A stretch of 5,342 nt of DNA from the NCBI GenBank assembly GCA_021812735.1, contig JAKAMV010000711.1, positions 1-5,342 on the forward strand, read 5' to 3'. Below the pieces are notes generated by a model, which saw nothing but the letters and a program-made list of their open reading frames with translations, was not told where the DNA came from and did not search any database. Position numbers and translations under genes: made by a program. The stretch is from Chloroflexota bacterium (GTDB lineage: Bacteria > Chloroflexota > Limnocylindria > Limnocylindrales > CSP1-4). Of the stretch, positions 1-5,342 are shown piece by piece. Every line of letters begins with the position of its first letter. Position 1 is the stretch's first letter.

Positions 1-148
1 TCGGCGTAGTTGCCGAAGTGCCGCCCGCCCGCCTGGCCCCCCATGCGACCAGCAAAACGAGGCCCACGACGAGGGCCACTCCCCCGAACATCATCAGCCA
101 TCCGCCGAAACCAAACCCGAGCCCTAGCCCGGTGCCGTATCCCATCAT
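1..148 (-). CDS. Small Gly-rich single-span membrane protein, N-terminal part (possibly SHOCT-like)
   Basis: The gene reads leftward and leaves the window, so only 49 codons are visible. The protein begins MMGYGTGLGLGFGFGGW, continues into a hydrophobic span (about residues 17-36, ending LVLLVAW), then a short basic turn (ARRAGG) and a Ser/Thr/Ala stretch. The start is either of two tandem ATGs (148-146 or 145-143). A GGAGAC Shine-Dalgarno-like sequence lies at positions 156-161, about seven bases upstream of the first ATG, which favours this start. Short proteins with a Met/Gly-rich head, one membrane helix and a C-terminal SHOCT motif are common in bacteria, and the head here fits that pattern. 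The diagnostic SHOCT segment would lie outside the window, so the family is inferred. It could equally be another small hypothetical membrane protein. Function is unknown. Confidence 0.6.
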   Translation of the reverse strand, partial: MMGYGTGLGLGFGFGGWLMMFGGVALVVGLVLLVAWGARRAGGTSATTP

Positions 149-163
149 TGTTGCTGTCTCCGT

Positions 164-253
164 TCTTGACTGCCCTTCTCGGGTGTGCTGACAACAGTGA
201 CGGGGTGGCCTCAAGACTCACGACAGGCTAGGCTCAAGAAACCGTCAAGACTC
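164..253 (-). promoter_or_regulatory. Cluster of TCTTGA repeats upstream of the small membrane-protein gene (possible operator)
   Basis: Read on the minus strand, the hexamer TCTTGA occurs at 250-245, 239-234 and 216-211. The first two starts are 11 bp apart and the second and third 23 bp, roughly one and two helical turns. Two copies share a 9-bp core (TCAAGACTC on the plus strand, at 211-219 and 245-253). An inverted copy lies at 164-169, close to the start codon. Direct repeats at 11-bp spacing are typical of OmpR/PhoB-type response-regulator sites. Assigning that role here is inference, and no clear -35/-10 pair was found. Confidence 0.25.
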
Positions 254-589
254 CGAGGCTCCCGATTCGCCCGCGCGGGGTCTCGAGGTCGCCGAGCCGG
301 GCACGAAGGTCAATTTGGTCAGCTGCTCGTCAACCGCGAGGCGGCGGCTGCAAGGGGAGGAGATCGGCGACCCCCCACGAAGGCGATCCGAACGTGCGCA
401 CGGATGCAGGGAGCGTCGCAATGGACGCGATCGTCGAGCGCGGCCAACGTCGATGAGGGCAGACCACCGGCCACCAGGCCTCCTGCGCCTGCCGCCTCAA
501 CGTATCTAGCCAACCTCCGGAAGCCCGCGCAGAGCCCTCCGTCCCGGACCCGGCCGACAAGCCGACGCCCGGGACAGAGGGTGACAGGT

Positions 590-605
590 GCCCCATCGAT
601 GGGGC
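590..605. repeat. Perfect 16-bp palindrome
   Basis: GCCCCATCGATGGGGC is self-complementary over all 16 bases, with no spacer. It lies about 47 bp past the DoxX stop codon in the direction of that gene's transcription. As RNA it would form a hairpin of about six base pairs with a four-base loop. As DNA it could bind a dimeric regulator. Neither role is shown by the sequence. Confidence 0.5.
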
Positions 606-622
606 GGTACGGCGAACCCCGC

Positions 623-641
623 CCGGCTCCTACCCAGCCGG
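623..641 (-). terminator. Terminator-like hairpin downstream of the DoxX gene
   Basis: CCGGCT (623-628) pairs with AGCCGG (636-641) around a seven-base loop. It begins about 10 bases past the DoxX stop codon on the minus strand. There is no U-run after it, so it is either a hairpin-only terminator of the sort common in GC-rich genomes or an RNA 3'-end stabiliser. Confidence 0.4.
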
Positions 642-651
642 ACACGTGGTG

Positions 652-1413
652 TCAGCCCGGCGCGCCCCCCAACACCCGACGCACTCGCCGGGTAGCGATC
701 ACCCCGGGTCGCCAGGGGGTCCCGATCAACGGCAACAGCCACCGATCAACGCCGTAGTAGCCCGCGACCTTCCACGCGAGGATCAGCCCGATCGCCGACG
801 TGAACATGATCGGATTCGTCGAGGCCGATCCGGCGAGGAGGAAGGACATGTTCATGAAGGCGCCGAAGAAGGCCGACACGCCGGTCAGGACTCCGAATAT
901 GAGCCCGAGCCCGACAGCGATCTCGCCGACCACGATGAGAACCGCGAACCAACTCGCGGCATGCCCCGTCAGGAGTGCATTGAGGAAGTCGCGATACCAG
1001 TCGTATGTAATGGCCGCCTTGCCCTGGTCGGGAACCGCGACCGCAGCCTTCCAGAAGCCCGCCAAGGCCGATCCGCCGTCGAGCCAGCCGGGGCCTGCCG
1101 CCTTGTGCAAGCCCGCCTCGAGCCACGCGAACCCGACGAATAGCCGAATCGGCAGCCAGAACATGCCGGCCCGTGAGTTGCTGAATAGGAACCGGGCGAA
1201 CCCAGGGCCTTCAACCTCGACCTCGTCGGCCTTGGGATCCCGGCGCGCCTCTAGGAAGAGGATGACGACGAGCGCGATGGCGGCCGCCCAGAACGCGATG
1301 GTCACGAGCCCATTGATGCCGGCGGGCACCTCGACCCATGGGTTGACCATCCAGAACAGCAGGACCGCGGCGACGGTCCCGACAGCGAGGGCGACGCGAC
1401 GGAGTGACGACAT
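652..1413 (-). CDS. DoxX-family integral membrane protein (DoxD/TQO-like), 253 aa
   Basis: The protein has two N-terminal membrane spans (about 7-26 and 34-54), a charged loop (EARRDPKADEVEVEGP) and then the DoxX core with four spans (about 87-104, 153-172, 175-195, 203-220). Family-typical features are RLFVGFAWLEAGLHK at 90-104, GEIAVGLGLIFGVLTG at 163-178 and the closing NP...GLILAWKVAGYYGVDRW at 200-225. The tail is basic. DoxX/DoxD relatives include the thiosulfate:quinone oxidoreductase subunits and many uncharacterised membrane proteins, some linked to redox or sulfur stress. The exact reaction cannot be read from this sequence. The ATG at 1413 is supported by GGAGGTAGG on the minus strand; its GGAGG core (1428-1424) lies ten bases upstream. 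That ribosome site lies inside the opposing plus-strand reading frame, so the 5' ends collide. A hairpin follows the stop codon. Confidence 0.85.
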   Translation of the reverse strand: MSSLRRVALAVGTVAAVLLFWMVNPWVEVPAGINGLVTIAFWAAAIALVVILFLEARRDPKADEVEVEGPGFARFLFSNSRAGMFWLPIRLFVGFAWLEAGLHKAAGPGWLDGGSALAGFWKAAVAVPDQGKAAITYDWYRDFLNALLTGHAASWFAVLIVVGEIAVGLGLIFGVLTGVSAFFGAFMNMSFLLAGSASTNPIMFTSAIGLILAWKVAGYYGVDRWLLPLIGTPWRPGVIATRRVRRVLGGAPG

Positions 1414-1799
1414 GGCCTACCTACCTCCGCGGCCTCGAGCCCAACAGCGATCGCCAGATCAACCTCGTCGGTCCGGACGTGACCGTGCCCTTCCCGAAGG
1501 TGACGACCGACGCGGCCGGGATGTTCAACGTCACCCTCACGATCCCGGCCCATCTGCCCGCCGGGCAGTACACGTTCCAGGCCATCGGCGACGAGACGCT
1601 GACGACGACCTGCCAGGTCTTTGCGGCCGCGGGCGTGACGAACGTCGAGCCGGCGAGCGAGGCGGCCGCGATGGTTTTGCCCCGGACTCGGTCGGGCCTC
1701 GAGGTGGGCGCCATCGGGGTGCTGCTGGTGATCGCGATCGTCCTGGGGATCGTGCTTGTCTGGCGCGCCGAGCGGTTCCGGGGCGCCGAGCGCGCATAG
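1404..1799 (+). CDS. Membrane-anchored Ig-like-domain surface protein, apparently 5'-truncated remnant
   Basis: From the GTG at 1404 the frame encodes 131 residues. Residues about 8-75 look like one beta-sandwich repeat of an exported protein: GLEPNSD, then a VTTDAAGMFNVTLTIP strand pair, then AGQYTFQAIGDETLTT. A linker (76-98) leads to a hydrophobic helix at about 100-120 and a basic end (RAERFRGAERA), which is a classic C-terminal membrane anchor. A protein of this design should begin with a signal peptide, but none is present. The recognisable domain starts almost at once, and the 5' end overlaps the first ten bases of the divergent DoxX gene. No ribosome site precedes 1404, and a TGA at 1344-1346 closes the frame upstream. 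I infer that the true 5' part was lost by deletion, rearrangement or misassembly and that this is a pseudogene. If expressed, an internal start such as ATG 1518 would give only part of the domain. Confidence 0.6.
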   Translation: MTTWPTYLRGLEPNSDRQINLVGPDVTVPFPKVTTDAAGMFNVTLTIPAHLPAGQYTFQAIGDETLTTTCQVFAAAGVTNVEPASEAAAMVLPRTRSGLEVGAIGVLLVIAIVLGIVLVWRAERFRGAERA

Positions 1800-1822
1800 G
1801 TCTGCGGGCGCCGCGTATCGGC

Positions 1823-1847
1823 CCCTCGCTGCGGAGTGCGGCGAGGG
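1823..1847 (+). terminator. Terminator-like hairpin between the surface-protein remnant and the transporter
   Basis: CCCTCGC (1823-1829) pairs perfectly with GCGAGGG (1841-1847) across an 11-base loop. It begins 24 bases after the stop codon of the surface-protein fragment, with no U-run behind it. The in-frame GTG at 1836 lies inside the loop, which argues against using it as the start of the following transporter gene. Confidence 0.4.
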
Positions 1848-1886
1848 TGGTCCCGGACGTATGGTTGGGCCGTGAGCAGGGCATCC

Positions 1887-2798
1887 ATGGGTCTGGCCGC
1901 TGCCGTCGCGGTCGTCTGGGGCCTGTGCTTTGTGCTCATCCAGGCGTCGTTGCCCAGTCCGGCGCCGCTCCTTCTGGCGGCGCTGCGCGCGCTCATCGGC
2001 GGCGGCATCCTAGCCGTCTGGCTCGCAGGAAGCCGGTGGCGGCGGCGAGCCCGACGTCGAGGCGCGCCGTCTGTCGTTCCTGACCCCGGACGGCCCGGCC
2101 TGCCACCGCTGCCCCTGCTCGTCCCGCTGGCAATCGCCAACGCCGTGCTGGCGCTCGGAGCGATGTACCTCGCCGCCGGACAGGCGGAGGCGGCCGTGGC
2201 GTCGATCCTCGCTGGCGGGCAGCCACTCGTCCTGGCCGTGGCCGGATGGGCACTGTTCGGCGAACGCTTGTCGGAGCGCGCGATCGCTGGGCTCGCCATC
2301 GCGATGAGTGGCGTCGTCCTGGTGGCGATCACGAGCTCGGGGACCACCAGTCTCGATGGTGTTGCGCTGGCGCTGCTGGCCGCGGCCGCTCCGGCCGCGG
2401 GCACCGTCCTGATGCGGAAGGTCGCGCCGACGATCGATCTGCTGCAGACGACGAGCGCACAGTTCCTTGTCGGTGGACTGATCCTCGCCGGCGCAAGCGC
2501 CCTGCTCGAGCCATGGGGCGCCATCAGCTGGTCGGCCGGGTCGGCGATGTCGCTGCTCATCCTCGGAGTCGTCGGGACCGGCCTCGCCTACGTTGCGTGG
2601 TTCTGGCTGCTCGCTCGCGCTTCCCTGGTGCGGCTCGGAGCCGCCCTCTTCCTGGTGCCCGTCGTCGGCGTCGCGGCCGCGGTCGTCGTTGGAGATCGCC
2701 CCGCACCCGTTGCCCTCCTCGGGATCGCGGCCGTGCTCGTCGGGGTCTGGATCGTCTCTGCAGCCGAACCTTCCCCCCGGCTCGGAGATGGTGCGTAG
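1887..2798 (+). CDS. EamA/DMT-superfamily transporter, 303 aa
   Basis: This is a ten-span inner-membrane permease built from two EamA repeats. Family features are the first helix with VVWGLCFVLIQ, the LLAALRALIGGG helix, and the end of repeat one, VASILAGGQPLVLAVAGWALFGERLS, which carries the usual Gly-Glu pair. Repeat two ends GTGLAYVAWFWLLARASLVRLGAALFLVPVVGV. In repeat two the usual acidic position reads Gly-Asp (VVGDRP) instead of Gly-Glu. A long basic and Pro-rich loop (about residues 49-75) separates helices two and three. Such proteins export or import small metabolites such as amino acids or their derivatives; the substrate cannot be told from sequence. I chose ATG 1887 because it gives the normal length of about 300 residues and AGCAGG ends six bases before it. 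GTG 1872 would add five residues, and GTG 1836 would put a charged, non-hydrophobic extension in front. The gene stands alone between a hairpin and 153 bp of non-coding DNA. Confidence 0.85.
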   Translation: MGLAAAVAVVWGLCFVLIQASLPSPAPLLLAALRALIGGGILAVWLAGSRWRRRARRRGAPSVVPDPGRPGLPPLPLLVPLAIANAVLALGAMYLAAGQAEAAVASILAGGQPLVLAVAGWALFGERLSERAIAGLAIAMSGVVLVAITSSGTTSLDGVALALLAAAAPAAGTVLMRKVAPTIDLLQTTSAQFLVGGLILAGASALLEPWGAISWSAGSAMSLLILGVVGTGLAYVAWFWLLARASLVRLGAALFLVPVVGVAAAVVVGDRPAPVALLGIAAVLVGVWIVSAAEPSPRLGDGA

Positions 2799-2951
2799 GG
2801 CTGCGAAGCGCCGCACGATGCTTGAGGCCGATCCCGAGCGGCCCGCCGCGGTGCCCACGACTGTCTCACCCGTCGCTCAGGCTCGACTCAGGTCCGCTTG
2901 CCAGCGTTGCGCCTGGCGGCGCACACGCCGGCAGACGAGGACACGGTTCCC

Positions 2952-4419
2952 ATGGCCACCACGTTCGACCAGCCCCAGACAGCGCGGCCGGTCACCTATG
3001 TCCACGCACACCACCTGTCCCTGAGGGCGCTGACGTCGGCGACACTCGCCATCACCGCGGTGATGGGCGCGCTGTACTTCCTGGTCGGGTTCCCGGCCGG
3101 CCTTCGACACCTTCTACGAGAAGATGTACTTCCACGCCATCGGCATCGGGATCGCCGCGCTTCTGGCCTACCTGATGCTCGACGCCTTCGGGCTCGAGGC
3201 GTACGAGCCCCCGGTCGACTTCCCGATCCGCTACCGGGCCTTCCTGGCCGTCGTCTTCGGCGGCATCGGGGGGCTGCTCGCCATTAGCCCGTCGGTCTGG
3301 ACGGGCCTGCCCGACCTCGGCATGGTCTTCTTCGTGATCGCGTTCGTCCTGGTCGCCGACGTCGGCGGGGCGATGCTCGTCGAGCTGATCGTCCTGCCCC
3401 GCAAGCGGGCCGGCGTCTACTCCGGCGACAGCCACAGCGTCGTCGACTACATCTGGCGGCTCGTGCCCCAGACGGCGGCCGACCGGGCCTCGTACCGCGG
3501 CGTCGGGTCGGCCTACTGGCTGGCGGTGTTCTCGCTCGGGTCCGCCGTCGTGGCCGCCCTCATCGGCTTCGTCAACCTCTGGGTCCGGGCATTCGGGCCG
3601 TCGATCTTCGGCGGCTTCTACGGCCTGTTCGGGCTCGATCGCGGGGGCATCCTCGACGCGACCCTCGACCCGCACTCCCACATGATCGCCCTCGCGATCG
3701 TGGCCGGGATCGTCGCCACTGTCGTCATCCGGCTCCGGGCGCTCGAGAGCGCGTCCCGGGTGGGCCGGACGCTTGCCCGTATCGGCACCTGGACCGCGAT
3801 CATCGGCGTGATCGGGACGACCCTCATCCTGGGCGCGGTGGCCTTCCTCAACTTCGCCCCGCCGACGCTGTTCACGAGCGGGCCCGACGGCGTCAACGGC
3901 ATGGCCGGCGACGACCTCGTCATGACGGTCGTGTTCGTGGGCGCCATGGTGGTCGCGGCCGCGCTGCTCGCCGATCCCCGGTTCCGCCGCGACGGCCTGC
4001 GCCTCACGATCGTCGGCACCTGGGTGGCGATGGTCGCGATCACGGTCCTCGAGGGCTTCTACATCGAGCTCAACCAGGTCACGTTCGCCGGCGCGCCGGG
4101 CGACGCCTCGTTCTCGGCCGCCCACCCGATGACCGGCATCTTCCTCATGATCGTGGTGTCGCTGGCCCTGGTGCTCGCCGACTTCTACGGCGTCCGGGGC
4201 CAGCTCCGACGGGCCGTCACCGCGGTCGGGGCGGTCGGCCTGGTCGCGTCCGCGGTCGGCACCACGCTCTGGACGTTCGTGGACCCCTCGACGACCGGGC
4301 CCGTGTTCGCGCTCTACATCGCCGGGATCGCCGTCTCGTACCTCGCGGTCCTCGTCGCGGCGTTCGCGGTCCGGTCGGCCCAGACGGAGGCGCTCGATGT
4401 AGATCGCGCGGCGACCTGA
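2952..4419 (+). CDS. Polytopic (about 12-span) membrane protein of unassigned family, with one frameshift
   Basis: The gene starts at ATG 2952, with GAGGA ten bases upstream. It reads 49 codons ending LYFLVGFPA, then must change frame near 3096-3102 to continue AFDTFYEKMYFHAIGIG and run to TGA 4417-4419. Dropping one base gives 488 residues with about 12 hydrophobic spans (roughly 27-47, 60-80, 96-115, 123-148, 188-210, 244-260, 278-298, 322-340, 353-372, 391-410, 422-440, 450-470). Histidines sit near span ends: H61 (MYFHA), H241 and H243 (DPHSHM) and H391 (AHPMTG). Conserved-looking loops include EPPVDFPIRYRAF and LPRKRAG. The layout loosely recalls heme-containing respiratory membrane proteins, but the HPEVY and HH motifs of heme-copper oxidase subunit I are absent, so I do not assign that function. 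Nearly every third position after the break is G or C, supporting real coding. If the shift is genuine, ATG 3124 would yield a 431-residue protein lacking the first span. Confidence 0.75.
3096..3102 (+). other. Frameshift site in the polytopic membrane-protein gene
   Basis: Codons up to GCC at 3096-3098 belong to one frame. From GCC at 3100-3102 onward the coding frame is +1, and the upstream extension of that second frame is closed by TGA at 3061-3063. The local sequence is GGCCGGCC, and a single G fewer would fuse the two parts as FPA-AFDTFYEK. The site could be a real one-base insertion or a sequencing/assembly error. I see no classic slippery heptamer that would indicate programmed shifting. 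Confidence 0.7.
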
Positions 4420-4458
4420 GCGCGCAGTCCCGCCCGGTTGGGTGGCGGGCAAGCGCGC
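4420..4458 (+). terminator. Two-part hairpin after the polytopic membrane-protein gene
   Basis: The inverted repeat begins at the base after the stop codon. GCGCGC (4420-4425) faces GCGCGC (4453-4458) and, inside a 3x3 internal loop, CCCGCC (4429-4434) pairs with GGCGGG (4444-4449) around a nine-base loop. It has no U-run. It probably marks the 3' end of the upstream transcript. Confidence 0.5.
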
Positions 4459-4505
4459 AAGCGTCCGCCTGGCCCGGTACTGCCGGCGCCTACACGGTTC
4501 GGATC

Positions 4506-4536
4506 GACCGCCTGCCGCGTCCAACGGCAGGCGGTC
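4506..4536. terminator. Perfect 12-bp hairpin between the membrane-protein gene and the PLP-enzyme gene
   Basis: GACCGCCTGCCG (4506-4517) pairs without mismatch to CGGCAGGCGGTC (4525-4536) around the loop CGTCCAA. This is the strongest inverted repeat in the window. A smaller hairpin (CCTG 4538-4541 with CAGG 4545-4548) follows directly. The bases after the stem are TCCTG rather than a U-run. The likeliest role is transcription termination of the upstream gene; attenuation ahead of the downstream enzyme is possible but unsupported. Confidence 0.55.
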
Positions 4537-4587
4537 TCCTGCGGCAGGATCCTCCGGGCCCGTCATCGCCCATGAGATCATCGAGGC

Positions 4588-5342
4588 ATGAACGACGATC
4601 CGTTGCTTGGAGCCACTGACGCGTTCGCCACGCGCTCGGTCCACGCGGCTGCCGAGCCGGACGAGCTGACGGGCGCTGTCTCGCCCCCGATCTATCAGAC
4701 CTCGACCTACGCGCAGGACGGCGTGGGCCAGCCCAGGAACGGCTACGAATATGCCCGGTCCCAGAACCCTACGCGCGCTCGGCTGGAGCGCGCGGTGGCC
4801 GATCTCGAGGGAGGTCGACATGGGATCGCGTTCGCGTCCGGCTCCGCCGCCACGGCTGCGATCGCCCAGCTTGCGGGTCCGGGCGAGGAGATCATCGTCG
4901 GCGATGACGTCTACGGCGGCACATTCCGCTATTTGGAGCGCGTCCACCGTCCCGCGGGAGCAGGGGAAGCAAGGTACGTGGACCTCGCTTCGGGCCCCGA
5001 CGCACTCTGGGAGGCGCTGACCGCACGCACGCGGCTGGTGTGGCTCGAGACGCCGTCCAATCCGCTGCTCAAGGTTACGGACATCGTCGCGGCCTCGCGT
5101 GTCATCCGGGAACGGGCTGTCGCGTCGGGCGGCTCCGCACCGCTGCTCGTCATCGACAACACGTTCGCCTCCCCGGCGCTCCAACGGCCGCTCGAGCAGG
5201 GTGCGGACATCGTTCTGCACTCGGCGACAAAGTACCTGGGCGGACACTCCGACACCATCCTCGGCATCGCGGTCACGAACAGCGAGCCCCTGGCGGATCG
5301 TTTGCGATTCCTCCAGAACGCGTTGGGCGCCGTGCCCGGCCC
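4588..5342 (+). CDS. Cystathionine gamma-synthase/gamma-lyase-type PLP enzyme, N-terminal 251 codons
   Basis: This is a cytosolic Cys/Met-metabolism PLP enzyme, cut by the right edge after 251 codons of a usual 380-400. Family landmarks appear in order: SPPIYQTSTY (32-41); YEYARSQNPTR (53-63), whose Y55 and R57 match the Tyr-x-Arg pair that binds the cofactor phosphate of the partner subunit; ASGSAA (83-88), the phosphate-binding loop; GDDVYGGTFRY (105-115), with Y109 as the ring-stacking Tyr; ETPSNPLL (154-161); VIDNTFASP (188-196), with D190 expected to bind the pyridine nitrogen; and HSATKYLGGHSD (211-222), with K215 as the Schiff-base lysine. All expected catalytic residues seen so far are intact. 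Members make cystathionine from an activated homoserine, or cleave cystathionine or methionine; synthase, gamma-lyase, beta-lyase and methionine gamma-lyase cannot be separated with confidence from this half. The ATG at 4588 starts the conserved N-terminus at a normal distance, but GAGG (4583-4586) is only one base from it. Confidence 0.92.
   Translation, partial: MNDDPLLGATDAFATRSVHAAAEPDELTGAVSPPIYQTSTYAQDGVGQPRNGYEYARSQNPTRARLERAVADLEGGRHGIAFASGSAATAAIAQLAGPGEEIIVGDDVYGGTFRYLERVHRPAGAGEARYVDLASGPDALWEALTARTRLVWLETPSNPLLKVTDIVAASRVIRERAVASGGSAPLLVIDNTFASPALQRPLEQGADIVLHSATKYLGGHSDTILGIAVTNSEPLADRLRFLQNALGAVPG

Larger units (their letters stand above)
149..651. other. Intergenic stretch without a supported gene
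   Basis: About 500 bp lie between the small membrane-protein gene and the DoxX gene, both on the minus strand. Open frames exist on both strands, for example 185-757 plus and 319-645 minus. Their translations are dominated by Arg, Pro, Ala and Gly, with no hydrophobic periodicity, recognisable motif or good ribosome site, as expected for GC-rich non-coding DNA. I found no tRNA-like cloverleaf. What can be seen are the TCAAGA/TCTTGA repeats at 164-253, an imperfectly spaced inverted repeat (GTCCCGG 541-547 with CCGGGAC 569-575), the palindrome at 590-605 and the hairpin at 623-641. A decayed gene beyond recognition cannot be excluded. Confidence 0.6.

Noticed and set aside
319..645. A 108-codon minus-strand frame in the intergenic stretch, considered as a small gene downstream of DoxX
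   Set aside because: It has no good ribosome site or recognisable motif, it contains the palindrome and hairpin, and its composition matches random GC-rich DNA.
800..2083. A 427-codon plus-strand open frame running through the DoxX gene and beyond
   Set aside because: It is antisense to the DoxX gene, whose membrane spans and motifs are unmistakable, and it continues out of frame through two other genes.
1421..2560. A 379-codon minus-strand open frame opposite the surface-protein fragment and transporter
   Set aside because: Low-complexity Ala/Arg/Ser/Pro composition and overlap with the clearly coding EamA transporter mark it as a shadow frame.
2799..2951. Possible promoter or riboswitch upstream of the polytopic membrane-protein gene
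   Set aside because: Only short imperfect stems (for example GCCAG with CTGGC around 2899-2918) and no convincing -35/-10 pair were found.
3096..3102. Programmed ribosomal frameshifting
   Set aside because: There is no slippery heptamer, and a one-base insertion in a GC-repeat (GGCCGGCC) explains the break more simply.
3052..5247. A 731-codon open frame on the minus strand spanning the membrane-protein gene, the intergenic hairpins and most of the PLP-enzyme gene
   Set aside because: It is antisense to two well-supported genes. Its translation is almost entirely Arg, Asp, Glu, Gly, His and Pro without domain structure, as expected when third positions of the real genes are G/C and stop codons become rare on the other strand.
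652..5342. A sulfur-metabolism cluster linking DoxX and the PLP enzyme
   Set aside because: The two genes are over 3 kb apart on opposite strands, with unrelated genes and hairpins between them, so co-function is not supported.

Overview
The window is GC-rich throughout, with dense long antisense ORFs of the kind strong G/C third-position bias produces. That suggests a high-GC free-living bacterium. Chloroflexota or Actinomycetota are my best guesses from general style, but there is no rRNA or marker gene to settle it. I see no tRNA, rRNA, CRISPR array, insertion sequence or phage gene.

Layout, left to right. (1) Positions 1-148, minus strand, running off the left edge: the first 49 codons of a small Gly-rich single-span membrane protein, possibly SHOCT-like. 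(2) Positions 149-651: about 500 bp with no convincing gene. It holds TCTTGA-type repeats upstream of the first gene, a perfect 16-bp palindrome and a terminator-like hairpin behind the next gene. (3) Positions 652-1413, minus: a DoxX-family membrane protein. (4) Positions 1404-1799, plus: the C-terminal part of a surface or secreted protein (Ig-like domain plus C-terminal membrane anchor). It has no signal peptide, and its 5' end runs into the DoxX start, so it looks like a 5'-truncated remnant. (5) Positions 1887-2798, plus: an EamA/DMT-family transporter. (6) Positions 2952-4419, plus: a roughly 12-span membrane protein that I cannot assign to a family. Its reading frame is broken once near 3096-3102; removing one base restores 488 codons. 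(7) Positions 4420-4536: two strong hairpins in tandem. (8) Positions 4588 to the right edge, plus: the first 251 codons of a cystathionine gamma-synthase/gamma-lyase-type PLP enzyme.

The genes do not form an obvious pathway or operon. Hairpins separate most neighbours and both strands are used. The window looks like a chromosomal patchwork of membrane-protein genes next to one sulfur amino-acid enzyme. DoxX proteins and the PLP enzyme both have sulfur links in the literature, but nothing here ties them together. The points most worth a second look are the truncated surface-protein gene against the DoxX start, the frameshift, and the unassigned His-containing polytopic protein. I did not find a convincing new multi-gene system.
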